This document shows positions 11,460 through 22,144 of a stretch of DNA of 64,000 nucleotides, in pieces; within the stretch, counting starts at the first letter, position 1, and each line of letters starts with the position of its first letter. The stretch comes from Staphylotrichum longicolle (taxonomy: Eukaryota > Ascomycota > Sordariomycetes > Sordariales > Chaetomiaceae): positions 1,126,468-1,190,467 of the forward strand of contig JAHCVI010000005.1 in assembly GCA_019096155.1 (NCBI GenBank), in the 5' to 3' direction. The notes below the pieces were generated by a model that worked only from the letters and a program-made list of their open reading frames with translations, was not told the origin of the DNA and did no database searches. The position numbers and the translations under genes are program-made.

Positions 11460-12103
11460 ATGCACTGCCGTACGCTCTTCACCCTCCTGCCCCTCCTGGG
11501 GCTCACCGCAACCGCCTCGCCAATCTCCACGCGCGTTGCCGAGGCTACGGAAGCCGCCGGCTGCTCAGACATCTCATTCAAGAGCATGTTGTGGACGGCC
11601 AGCAACTTCGACTTCCACGCCTCGTTCATCTACAGTACCCCAGCGCACTTAAGTTCGAGGGGGGGCTACGCGTCCTTCGACCTGTTTAACCCCGCCGACC
11701 AAAGCACTACCCACTGCGACGCGGCTAGCAGCCAGTTCCCCGACTACTTCTTTGACGGCACCGTCCAGTACAAGTGCAACGACACCCGCTCCAGCTTCGA
11801 CTTCAACCGCATCTCGGGCCAGCTGCGCGTGAATCAGAGCTGGGTGTGCAGCGATCAGGATCCGCAGGACCCGTGAGTTTGTCCCATTCTCCCTGGCATG
11901 GCGTGTTTCGAGCTGGCTGGGCTAATTGAATGACTACCAGCATCACGTTCACTGGCCGCGGCGACGTGAACCTCACGCTCGACTGCACTGACACGACGTG
12001 GGTGAACCCGGAGTGGACCATAGGCGAGATCTACTCTAGCCGCGATATCAAGTGTGCGCCGGTCGAGAGCGAGATCAAGCCGACTGAGCTGAGTGTTGCG
12101 TAA
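11460..12103 (+). CDS. Small secreted AA1-like (AltA1-type) protein
   Basis: Exons 11460-11872 and 11941-12103 give 191 residues; the 68-base intron has GTGAGT and CCAG ends and keeps phase 2. The N-terminus MHCRTLFTLLPLLGLTATAS is a clear signal peptide with cleavage near residue 20. The mature part has six cysteines (CSDISF, THCDAA, YKCND, WVCSD, LDCTD, IKCAP). It also has the ITFTGRGDVNL block followed by WVNPEWTIGEIYS, matching fungal AA1-like domain proteins named after the Alternaria Alt a 1 beta-barrel. Several N-glycosylation sites occur (NDTR, NQSW, NLTL). Members are secreted and often expressed in planta or in spores, with no known enzymatic activity. The gene is intact. Confidence 0.85.
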
Positions 12104-12198
12104 GATATGCTAGCTGTCTGGACTGGGTTGATGAGTACGCCACACATCACCTTTACATTGATTCAAGCCACCGAGATCGCCATTCGGTCGTTTCCACA

Positions 12199-12223
12199 AA
12201 TGAGGTCAGACATGAGGTCAGAC
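12199..12223 (+). repeat. Two tandem 12-bp copies
   Basis: The dodecamer ATGAGGTCAGAC occurs twice in a row just before the CHAT remnant. Confidence 0.7.
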
Positions 12224-12254
12224 ATCACATTCGCATTTCGTGTTTCCAGTCGGA

Positions 12255-12640
12255 CATGACACTTGGTGAGGGCGGATTTTGCTTATCTGTCGGCGTGTTC
12301 GGTAGCGAAGAACGGGATTCCGGAGCTGGTGGACGAGGCTATTCACCTTGCTAGCGCGCTGTTTTTATTTGGGTTTCCTAATGTGGTTGGGTCGCTGTGG
12401 GAGGTGCTGGACAAGTCTGCACTGCAGGTCACGGGGGAGTTTTATGAGCGTCTTCCTGGGAGTCTTTTTGAGGCGGAGAGTGACAGGAAGGGAGGGGCGT
12501 TGCCGCAGCGGGCCGTTGCGGATGCTTTGCGTGACGCGACCCTTGCTGCCACGAGCTGATCCAGGCCGCTACCCCTTGGGCACCTGGGCGGCCTTGGTAA
12601 ACACGAGCTTATGTGGTTTTCGGTGCGAACTTTCCCTCTT
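12255..12640 (+). pseudogene. CHAT-domain (caspase-like) C-terminal remnant
   Basis: The plus frame from 12263 reads ADFAYLSACSVAKNG, ELVDEAIHLASALFLFGF and NVVGSLWEV. This is the catalytic-Cys strand and following helices of a CHAT (HetF-associated, caspase-fold) protease domain, usually found after TPR arrays in fungal proteins. The Cys of LSAC is present, but the upstream half with the catalytic His and any TPRs is missing. After a stop at 12557 the expected tail (PLGTWAALVNT) continues in another frame to about 12640. So this is a 5'-truncated, frameshifted relic. Confidence 0.75.
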
Positions 12641-13202
12641 GCACCGGGCCGCTATCGTCTGCACCAGAGAATGACGCCTTTCTGAGACGGCGGCTGAACA
12701 CTGCTGACGACATGGTTGGTAGGTTTTACTTTCTTCGGTCGCTGTTTTTCTTTTACATTCCGAGTACCTTACATACTGCACCCATCATACGCACCCTCTA
12801 CCCACCTCCCCACAGACATTAATCACTCTGAGCAAACAGGGAAGCTATGTCTCGTCAGTAACTCCGAAAATGAAAAGCGGTCATCATCTATGGCAGCTTC
12901 CTTCCCGTACACTAATCCCGGTAGCGGAAAATCTCGTGCTGCTACCAATTCGGCACCCCGTGTTTATTCTTAGACACTCGACTATACCTGTGCCTTGTCC
13001 CTTTTGTCTGTCTGGGCTCATTGGACTTGTCTCCTCCCTTTTTCGTCCATTTGTTCCGGTTACGCCCCTGTCTGCTTGCTTTGCTCGTTCTCAGGCATAA
13101 CAGGAAAACATCCATCGTCATCGAGCGCTGGGCTTCAACCGAACCACCAAGCCTCACTGCAATTCTTTGCGGACTTGGCCCTCCTTGAACAATCCAACGT
13201 AG
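12641..13202. other. Intergenic, possible 5' exon of the downstream zinc-finger gene
   Basis: Only short ORFs. The start codon of the zinc-finger factor beginning in frame at 13203 must lie in an upstream exon here or has been lost. I found no convincing donor. Confidence 0.4.
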
Positions 13203-14622
13203 CCTATCGGGGTTTGTTCTCTTCACCACGATCCTGCCGTGAATAGGGATCATCAGATCCGTAACGTCAAGTTTAAGGGACAGGCGGAACTTGTGGTCGA
13301 CAAGGTCTACTGTGCCTATTGCGGGAAAGCCTTCACCGCAAAAGAATATCTGGAGCGACATTTACCAAGCCGTGAGCAGTCGTCCAAAACCTCCAATATG
13401 ACTTCGTCGCGTTACTGACATATTGCTCGTACATAGCAGATACCAACATCAACGCGCATCGCTGTGTTGCATGCCAACTCTCATTTGCTCGACGGCAAGT
13501 CACCGACCTCGCCTTTCCAAATTCAGCATGACAAGATGGGTAGAGTTAGCCTGGCTGACCTGTATCCCAAGAGATCTTTTGAAACGGCATTATACTACGT
13601 ACCACGAGGCCAGAGACCTAATGGAGCCCTTACCAGGGGGCACGCCAACGGTTGCTGGGCGGACACCGATCGCGTGCCAAAACTGCGCCAACGCAAAAAC
13701 GGGATGCGACAAAGGGGTTCCCTGCGGACGATGTACTGAGAAAAAACTGCCCTGTGAAGCCCGCTTTGCGAGACGATCATACAAGGCCGCTGTCCGTGCC
13801 GCACAAGCCAGCTCTGCGTTCAAGCATCCATCTGCCCAATCGCCGTCGCGGCAGCAAGCACAACCCCCTGGGACTATCACCACCACTTTTGTGGACGCCC
13901 ACCAGGCTGGAGTAAAAGCGAAGAGCGATATAACTCCTACGGCCATTGAGGTCGCCATCACAGGGCTCCATGTTGCCGAAGGATACCCAAAAAAATCCTG
14001 GCCGCACCAGCCCCAGATGAGGCCCAACGATTTGCCATCACCCCGTCTGGACAATTTTACACCTTTGGGGAAAGACTTTGCTTCCCAAGATAGCACATAC
14101 CATGACCTCACGTTATGGCCCGAGTTTTTCATGAATCCAAAGGTCTACCCTGCAATACCGCTCGGCACTGCGGATATCTCTATGGCGGTCTTCTCAGGGC
14201 TCGGTGATATCTTGTCTCCACCAGAGCCCCCGGCCCCGTCGTCATCATCTCGAGGCTCGACACGGACGCCCGAGGCCAGCATCATGTCGGCGGGTAACCT
14301 CGCCAACGCCTTGCAGCCGTTAGAACTCGCAATGGCTGCTCTCCTCGTGGCTTTTCGTGTTCGTGTTTTTGTATTTCGCTTTTTCAGAAACACTCCGATG
14401 CCCAAAGCGGAAGACGGAATTTGCAAAAGCCTTCGTTTTTCATTAGAATGCACAGCACCGGAGCGCCAGCGATCACGAAATGCACACGACAGGGAGTCCT
14501 GCAAGCCACAGTCATGCAGGCCACCATCCTGCAATCCACCACATAACGGTCCGACACCCAGGCACAGAGCTGGCAGCCAGGTAGTGTCCAGTGTCGCGGG
14601 CAAAACAAGGCAGCCCTATTAG
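13203..14622 (+). CDS. C2H2 plus Zn2Cys6 transcription factor, 5' incomplete and C-terminally shortened
   Basis: Exons from about 13203-13371, then 13440-13494, then 13572-14622. Exon 1 carries finger 1 (CAYCGKAFTAKEYLERHLPS) and exon 2 completes it and starts finger 2 (CVACQLSFARR). Exon 3 finishes finger 2 (DLLKRHYTTYH) and encodes a Zn2Cys6 cluster, CQNCANAKTGC then CGRCTEKKLPC. Two C2H2 fingers ahead of a binuclear cluster is a known fungal factor architecture. Intron 13495-13571 uses a GC donor (GCAAGT) with a GCTGAC branch site; no GT donor keeps the frame. The first intron ends TAGCAG, two acceptors three bases apart. The usual long fungal transcription-factor domain is absent: after LWPEFFMNPKVYP the sequence becomes low-complexity with no similarity. 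No in-frame Met precedes finger 1. Confidence 0.7.
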
Positions 14623-15239
14623 TTTATGCACTCTCCTCTTATGCTACCGACCAGTCGCCGGTAGATACAGGCTTTCTTCTCTCGTGGAAAGGCGGAAAAA
14701 TCAACCCCAGAATCAGAAACCTGAATCCAAGGGCCGGCAATACAGAACCGGGAATACAGGACGGCGAGCTGCTGCTCATGTTCCAGTGTAGCGCGCGTCA
14801 AGCCCCGAGCCGTAGTGGCGACAGCGGCGGCGTTCTTCGGTCCCCCTCCATTCCCTGGCCATCTCAAGTTAACTCACTCTCATCGTTCCTTTCCTCATGG
14901 GAGTGACCACTGTACCGCGGCTCCCACACCGGGTCTCACAGGAACCTGGTCTTCCGCGCTCCTGCACCTTGACACCAGCGGCATTCCCATGCCCTGGCGG
15001 TCCCGGCCCATCCATCTGAGCAGGCCTGCTTGCAGAGCGAGCGCGGTCAAATGGAATCAAGTCAGCTTATTTACCTTCCATGGCTGACTTAGTTATGAGA
15101 CGCTGGGTCAACTGGCTCATGCACGCCACCGCCGTTCTCAACATTCCCCCAGCTACGCAGGCTTGACTTGCCGGCGAGTATAGTTAAATACCATAATGGC
15201 TTGTCCCTACCCCCACGGCGCTGCTCAGCTCCCTCATTG
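14623..15239. other. Intergenic, no supported gene
   Basis: Short ORFs only. It leads into the decayed tandem repeat. Confidence 0.45.
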
Positions 15240-15249
15240 TTGCTGCCAT

Positions 15250-15770
15250 ATTGCTCGAATCCCCCCTGGTCAGGCAGAGTTGATCCCCCTATCGGCGCGA
15301 GCGCATTGCAACACAAAGTCAGTGTCGGTCAGGGGTTACTCGACCGCGAGTAGCTGCATTAGGACTTGTATCATGCTTGCTGCCGGCTTTAGACAGCGGT
15401 TTGCTATGGCTTGCCCCGACCAAAAGGCGCGGCACCAGCTGCCCTCAGGCTTTGTCGCCATGCTCCTCGGCGACCCCCTGTCAGGTAAGGTGTGTCGTCG
15501 AGTGAACGCGGTCAAACACCACGTCATTGTCGGCCGGGGCTTGCTGGACCCCGAGAAGCTGCATTGACTCTTGCCTATTGCTTGCCGCCAGTCGACACAG
15601 CTGTTCGCTATGGCCTGCCCCGACCACGAGACGCCGCGCCAGCCGCCTCAAGGCTCGATACCCTCCGAGAGGCAGAGTTGATCGCCCAACCAAGACAGTC
15701 AAACACCAAGTTGGTGTTTCCCATGGCTCGCTCGTCCAGGAGAAGCTCTTGAGCTTGCCGCATTATTAAA
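15250..15770 (+). repeat. Decayed tandem repeat, about 190-205 bp unit, 2.5 copies
   Basis: Recurring blocks mark the period. GGCAGAGTTGATC occurs at about 15276 and 15671, with the related CCTGTCAGGTAAG in the equivalent position at about 15478. GCTTGCTGCCGGCTTTAGAC at about 15373 matches GCTTGCCGCCAGTCGACAC at about 15581. GCTATGGCTTGCCCCGACCA at about 15404 matches GCTATGGCCTGCCCCGACCA at about 15608. Differences are mainly transitions. Short ORFs inside have no known motif. Confidence 0.65.
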
Positions 15771-15947
15771 TGCGTGGCCTGCTTCTCAGCCAACAGACGA
15801 GATCTCGTCTCACTATTCGCTCGTTTATTCATTGGTCACTCCCATCCGCTCGCTCATTTCGCTCTTTTGCCTGTTTTGGTCTGAAAAGACAACGCACTCG
15901 CAATCTCGCTCCCTTCGGCACCCAGCGCTAGAGCAGCAGCCAGCGCT

Positions 15948-18003
15948 ATGCTTACCTCAGTCTTTACCTCGCTTGTTTCCCTGTCCCTGGCGGGACTCGC
16001 CAGGGCGGCGACAGTCATATATGACTTCAATGCCACCTGGGTGTGGGCAAGCCCCGACGGCTTCGGCCGGCCCGTCATAGGCATCAACGGACATTGGCCG
16101 TGTCCGACCATGAGAGCCAATGTTGGTGACACCGTTGTCGTCAACCTTCACAACGGTCTCGGCAACCAGACCACCGGACTGCATTTTCACGGCGTCAACC
16201 AGATTCGGACACCCGACATGGACGGTCCGAGTGGTGCCACTCAGTGCCCGCTCCCTCCGGACTCGTCGATGACCTATCAATTCATAGTTGACAAGCCCGG
16301 TACCTTCTGGTGTAGGTTTCAGTGGCAATATTGCTTGGTGGGATTGGCGACCTGGTTGAGGCTGACGAGCGGGTGGCAGATCACTCTCACAACGTGGGGC
16401 AGTACCCCGATGGCCTTCGTGGTCCCTTCATTGTGAATGACCCCAATGACCCGTACAAGGGCGACTACGACGAGGAATACATCTTGACGGTCTCCGATTG
16501 GTAAGTACCAGAAAATTTTGATATAAAAGCTCGCAATGGACCCTTGTTGAATCTGTTCCTAGGTATCACGACAATAGCATCACGTTGATGCAGAAAATGC
16601 TCGTTACATCTAATACGCGCTTTCTACCTCCCTTTCCAGACAGCATTCTCGTCAACGAAGGACAAGGAGCACGAGTGAACTTCGTCAAAGGCAGACCTAC
16701 CGATCCGCCATGGTCCACTTTGACTCGCACACAATGTCCGTCATCTCGAACGACGCGGCGTACATCCAGAAACAGGAGGCTTACCAAGTTCGGGTTGCGC
16801 CTGCCCAGCGTTACACGTCTTGATCTCGGCTATTGAGAGGGATAATGGAAATTTCCCCTTCTTGGTCGCCCTCGATATCAACCGCGACTAGACCGACCCC
16901 GTTGCTCAACTGCGATAGGGGCTCAATTATACGGGGTATCTTGTCATGGATTCTTCGCAACCGCTTACCAAGCTCGACGTCGTTGATAAGTGGCAGCCGG
17001 TCGACGACGCTCACTTCAAGCCTTATAACAAGGCACCGGCCTACCCTTCATACGACAAGCTGATCCATCTTGACTTTGAGTTCTGCTTCGACCACAATGG
17101 GTACCCGCGGTAGGCATCTTTGCTTGATTACATTCCGTCTCCCATATGTTCACACTCGTACTGATACCCTTGCGATACTACAGCGCTTGCTTCAACAACA
17201 TCACCTACATCGAACAGAAGGTGCCCACTTTGTACAGCGCCGCGACAACTGGCGAATTTAATACGAACCCAATTATTTACGGCCAAGTCAACCCTCTGAT
17301 CATCAGCCACGGTGATATCGTCCAGATCGTGGTCAACAACATCGACGCCGCCACCCACCCCTTCCACCTGCACGGCCACCACTTCCAGGTGCTCGACCGC
17401 CCTCGCAGCGGGACGGGCAACTGGCCCGGCCGCGATGTCAACTACGCCCGCAACCCGCCGATGCGCGACACGGTGGCCGTCATGGCGAACTCGTACGCCG
17501 TCCTGCGCTTCAAGGCGGACAACCCGGGCGTGTGGCTCTTCCACTGCCACATCGAGTGGCACGTGGCGATGGGACTGACGGCGACTATCATTGAAGCGCC
17601 AGACCGCCTGCGTGGGATGACCTTCCCGCCCGACCACCTCGCAGCGTGCGACAAGTTGGGCATACCGTACCGGGGCAACGCCGCGGGCAACACAGATGAC
17701 CCGGCCAACACGACTGGGTTCAACACCGTGCCGCCTACCACTTATAAGGGGTCAGTTGTTCATTTTTTCGCTCTATATATCTCTCTCTTTCCCACTCGTG
17801 CTTTCTGAAACGGGATACTGACTCCTCACAATTACAACAGAGCCACCTATCTGGCAGCGGCGTCTAGCGCCAGCGTTAGCCCTAGCGCCAGCGTTAGCCC
17901 TAGCGCCAGCACCAGCCCCAGCCCTAGCTCTAGACCCAGCCCTAGCCTCAGTGCCAGCACCAAGCCCATGGCAACAAGTGCGACTGACTGCAAGCCGACT
18001 TGA
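15948..18003 (+). pseudogene. Fet3-type multicopper oxidase, disrupted in domain 2
   Basis: Exons 15948-16311, 16380-16500 and 16563 onward, then 17184-17750 and 17841-18003, separated by four phase-consistent introns. A signal peptide (MLTSVFTSLVSLSLAGLARA) precedes a laccase/ferroxidase fold. All four copper motifs survive: LHFHG, YHSHN (rebuilt across the first intron), HPFHLHGHH and HCHIEWHVAMGL. Domain 2 is broken. The frame shifts around 16690 with apparent loss of residues and again near 16818. Then TAG codons at 16889-16891 and 16916-16918 interrupt an otherwise recognisable frame; the first sits where a Trp is expected. After the last motif the protein ends in a Ser/Pro tail built on an 18-base repeat (17865-17960), with no transmembrane helix of classic Fet3. 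The family oxidises Fe(II) or phenols. Confidence 0.8.
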
Positions 18004-19436
18004 TCCCGTCTCCCGCTTGTGTCATCGACCAAGCGAGGTGCTCTGACCTTGGCACGTAGGATTCAGACGAGGTGCGGAAGTTTATCAAAGTCTTATCTAA
18101 ACCGGATTGCGTTCGATAGATCCACCATAAAAAGTAGGAGGGGGGGTGTAAAGGGGGTGAAGGGGGAGTGAAATTGTTATATCTGTTGAGCCCTTTTCAA
18201 GCTGAAGCCGATGCGTGAGCTTGTTCGGTTCCTCGCCAAACATGCGTTATCAAGGCAACTACGGTTATGTTTGCTATCAGACCGTAGCGACGAGCTCGGC
18301 AACAAGATGATGGTGATCTTCGTAGAATCCTCCACCCCGACACCTTGCCCTTCTGGCACAGCCAGCCTCCTGATGGATGCCTACCAGGCTCATTCCATTC
18401 ACACGTGTCCGACCCGGTACGCGCTGGTGGCTCTTGGGCAGATTGGCGGAGCGGCACAAGTGCGGGATGCCAACCCAAGTCGAACGCCTCACTCTGCCAG
18501 TTGGTCGCCGAAGTGGGAGTTGTGGCCGTGCTGTTGGACAAATGGCGGCAAGATACGTTTCTCAAGCCGTAGTTGACCGTTCGTTTGCTGCTCATTAGCG
18601 CAACGTTAACGCTAGACTATTTTACAGTTTCGCGAAAAATTCCTCGGCAGCAGCCATTCAGCCGATCCTTCAAGGCTCGGGAGCCGCTTCTGACGTGCAG
18701 CCTTTCGGCAGGTATTCAGAGACAGTAGGATCGTGTCTTGCATGCCTATTTGCAAACGCCAGAAGCGGCTTAGACAAGCAGTGCGAAAAGGATCATTCCC
18801 CTGACCGGTAGCAACCGGACCGTTCGACCGACCGACCCCGCATCACGACCCTCCCCGACTCCACGCCTCCCGGCTCGCCGGAGAGAGCAGCATAGCACCG
18901 GATGCCTCAAGCCGCCCAGGCCAGGTGCCAGCTCTCTACCAAGTTTGGATGCGGAAAGGAGCGCACCAAAAGCAGGAAGTGCCTTGGGAGCCGGTTCTGG
19001 AGGCAGAGGCCGCCTCTCCGATTTGGATAAGATCCACGTGCTAAGCCAATGATCGAAGGTATGCTCCAGGAGTCGCTTCCAACACGTACAGGAATTGTAT
19101 TCCCATTCCTGCTCTTGCGAAAGCCAGAAGCGCATTGCAAACCATCTCAATTACGTACATGCAGTAGCAGAGTACAGAATAATCGTATAGACTTTGTAAT
19201 CTTGCAAGCAGTCCCTACGGCTGGAAACAATTCCGGAAGGGAAAGTTTCGTTTGGGTACGGGAATAAGGTCTGCATGGAGCAGCCGATTCCGGCTTCTGC
19301 AAAAGATCTAAACAAGATGATATTCAGCACCCAACCTGCCCCTAAGCCCAAAGCCCCGCCTGAATGTGTGTTGAAAAATTCGGTGCCACAAGCGTATTTG
19401 CAAAGCCAACCCCTCGTCTCCCAAACCCAAAGCCAC
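18004..19436. other. Intergenic, no supported gene
   Basis: About 1.4 kb with a G-rich stretch (18138-18172) and short ORFs lacking motifs. Confidence 0.4.
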
Positions 19437-20006
19437 TTAGTCGACGACGTGGATGTAGCGGTACGGCTTGGCGGTGCGGCTGCCATCCTTCCAGCCGACG
19501 TTGCGCTTGTAGGCTACACAGCCGTACGCAGTGCATCGATAACAAAGTGCACGTCGCGGGTCCGCTGGACGATGCCAACCGTATCCCAACCGCCGATACT
19601 TCTGGCCTCGAATAGTCCAGCTCCTCGTCCTTCTCCAGCATCTCCAGCACCGGCTGCAGAAAGTCCGACTCGGTGGCCCCCAGATGGCTCTCATGATGTC
19701 CTTACCCAGGATGAAGAAGGCACCCAGCGCGAGCTTGATGCACTCGCGCTCGGCTAGCATGCTGCCGTTATCCCCAGAGCCGTACCGGAAGATGAAACCA
19801 AAGTGGCGGTCGAAGTCGAGCGCCTGCCACACGCTGTCCACGCTCGAGGCATCGGCCACGTAGAGGGCCCGCGCCGTGGCCACCTGGAAGTGGTCGGCGC
19901 CGTCTAGCCGATAGTACACCAGCGATAGGAGGTGCTTGATGACGGGATTTTCCTGCGCGTCCGACAGCAGGGTGCGGGTGACAAGCAAGCAAGCAGGCCA
20001 GCCCAC
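19437..20006 (-). pseudogene. Uncharacterised gene fragment
   Basis: A 189-codon minus-strand ORF has coding-like composition through DFDRHFGFIFRYGSGD and LALGAFFILGKDIMRAIWG. The natural continuation (ESDFLQPVLEMLEKDEELDYSRPEV) lies in another frame, so a frameshift near 19690 is likely. I do not recognise the family. There is no signal peptide or membrane helix. Confidence 0.4.
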
Positions 20007-20018
20007 ACGGGTCCCTCA

Positions 20019-21079
20019 CTACAGCCAAGCCAAGCAAAGGCAAAGCCAGGTGAGGATCCCCCTCCCCTTAACCGCCGCCCCGGCCCCACCCGGCGGCGGC
20101 AGTCCACCATACCACAGCCCATGGGGCTTCGTCATGGGCACCGGCGCACCACCACCAGTACCCTGCTCACCCTGTCCAGCAGGACGGAGCCCATCCCCGC
20201 GCTGCGCTGGCATGCTAAGATGGCCCGTGTGCCGGGATGTACCAGTACCAGAACCGGGAGCCCCAACAGTAGCATGAGCAGTACCGCCGACAGCGCCGCC
20301 CTGGTAGTAAGGATGCTCACCACCTTGCTGGCGATGATGATGCTGCTGCTGCGCCTGGGCGTACGTGCGCTGCTGGCCGTCCCAGTAGGCGGCGTCGCAG
20401 AAGCCGTTCTGACCCAGCTCGGAGGCGGCGAAGGCCGGGTTGCCGGCGGTGGTGTAGATGGGACGCATGCCGTTGGCGGCAGTGGTGGTGGTGTAGCCGC
20501 CCTGCTGCTCTTGCTGGTAGCCAGGCTGGGGGTGGGCCTGGTAGCCCTGCGGGTAGCCGGGTTGGTAGGCAGTGTTGTTGGTCGAGGTGACTGCATCGGT
20601 GGGGTAGGCATGGAAAGAGGCCAGGTGACTGTCAAGAGAATAAGAGCGGGAGTGACCACCGTGGCCGCCGCTGGTGCTGGGATAGGCGGCGCGCGCGTCG
20701 GGGTAGGTCACGCGCGGGTCGTAGTAGCCGTCGCGGTTGGTGTAGGGGCTGGGCAGGCTGGGAGGGGGCATGCCGAACTCCGGACGGATCGCAGCAAGGC
20801 GTTCGCGCGGAGAAGGATGGGAAGGGAGATTGTTATGGTAAGTCTGGCCCTCAGGGTTATAGTGCGGGCGCTTGGCCTCGTGGTAGCCGGCTGGGGCTTG
20901 GGAGCCGGGGCCGCTGCAGTGCGGGAAGTAGACTTGGTCGGCGTGTTGTTAGGCTTGGTGCGGGTCATCTTCGGCTTGGCACGGTCGCCGGTGATGTTGG
21001 GGAGAATCTCGATGTCGGGGAACAGCGTGAGGATGTCCTGATCCAGCTCGCCCGAGATGCGTATGACGATGTTGAGTGT
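20019..21079 (-). CDS. Possible Gln/Gly/Tyr-rich protein, structure uncertain
   Basis: Two minus-strand frames look coding. From an acceptor-like CTTCAG at 21080-21085, one frame reads TLNIVIRISGELDQDILTLF, then a basic Pro/Thr/Ser-rich stretch (KPKMTRTKPNN). A second frame, open from about 20950 to 20019, carries YFPHCSGPGS, a long Tyr/Pro/Gln/Gly-rich region (PGYPQGYQAHPQPGYQQ) and a His-rich run. The two are probably exons of one gene joined by an intron between about 20880 and 20960 that I could not fix. The composition suggests a disordered nuclear or RNA-related protein, but that is speculation and I assign no family. The plus strand is also open for 369 codons here because of GC-rich low complexity; I treat that as a shadow. 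Confidence 0.4.
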
Positions 21080-21375
21080 CTGAAGGTGAGCGAGAGAAGA
21101 AGGGGCCCATGGCAAGGAAGGGCATGTGGCCGATAGACTTGGGACGGCACACTTGTGCATCCCATGGTGCGTGGCGGGCATGACCGCGCTGTCAAAGACC
21201 CTTTCCGCGCTACCCCGGGGGGTGTAAGGGACCGAGTGGGTCTGGTGCATTGCAGGGAGGTGCACAGACATCCGCGTTTCGGAAGGGTTGTACAGGGCCT
21301 CGGAAAGGTGCAGGAAGGTTCGCGGTCCCAAAATGGCGCCAAAAGTGGCCGCCATCTGAACGACGCGCGATCTGG

Positions 21376-21392
21376 AAAAAAAAAAAAAAAAA
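21376..21392. repeat. Poly-A tract of 17
   Basis: An uninterrupted run of A on the plus strand, just upstream of the uncertain Gln-rich gene. Confidence 0.9.
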
Positions 21393-21619
21393 GAATTTCG
21401 AGCCTCGCGGGGTGTACCCCGCCTTTTAAGCCTCGCGTCGTTCGGATCGCGGGCGGCCCGCAGAAAACTGGACACGCGGATTCAGGGTAATCGGGGACAA
21501 GGCAGACAAGGCAAGCCAACACCGTGACCAAAGCTCGTGCTCGAAACACGGTGGCCAGAAATCGGTACTCGCTGCTCGCCGCTCGCCGCCCGCCGGCCGC
21601 TGCCGCCGGCCGCGCTCGG

Positions 21620-21790
21620 TTATGGGGAATATGTGATGGGGAATTCTGGGGTTTCTGAGGGTTCTGGAGGATCTGGGGGAATCGCGAGATTTTGGGGAAT
21701 CTGGAGAATCGGTACTGGGAAGTTCGTGATGGAGCATTCTGAGGATCTCCTGACTCTGGGCATCTGGGAATCGAGGAATTCGGTGACTCT
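21620..21790 (+). repeat. G-rich TCTGGGGAAT-type microrepeats
   Basis: Irregular repeats of TCTGGGG, TTTGGGGAATCTGG and related words fill this stretch. G runs of three to five could form G-quadruplexes. No ORF has motifs here. Confidence 0.6.
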
Positions 21791-22144
21791 GTGATCGCTC
21801 GTCTTCAGTAACTTACCTGTTGGACTCTAGTGGGCCCGTGGTGGTGCGCCTGCGCATCGGCATGACTGCGTCAGTAGGCGACTGGGCGCGATCTTCGAGA
21901 GTTAGGTCGATCGGGCGATTGGCAAGCGTGCACTGTTACAGAATCGATGGTCGCGTTTTCCCTTCCAAACAGGAGCGATATCGGCGTCTTCTTGCACTCT
22001 TTGAGAAACTTAAAAGCATGAACTAGCAACTACTAAAAATCCTTCAGATTACAAGCGGCATCCATTAGTAGCCGAAAATTTGGCAAGAACCAGCTCTAGA
22101 CCATAACGACACCATCAGGTACCCATACTCCCCTTCTCACCCCA

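Noticed and set aside
19932..21041. 369-codon plus-strand ORF opposite the Gln-rich gene
   Set aside because: Composition (Gly/Val/Ala/Arg runs) is that of an antisense shadow of a Gln/Pro/Thr-rich coding strand; no motif.
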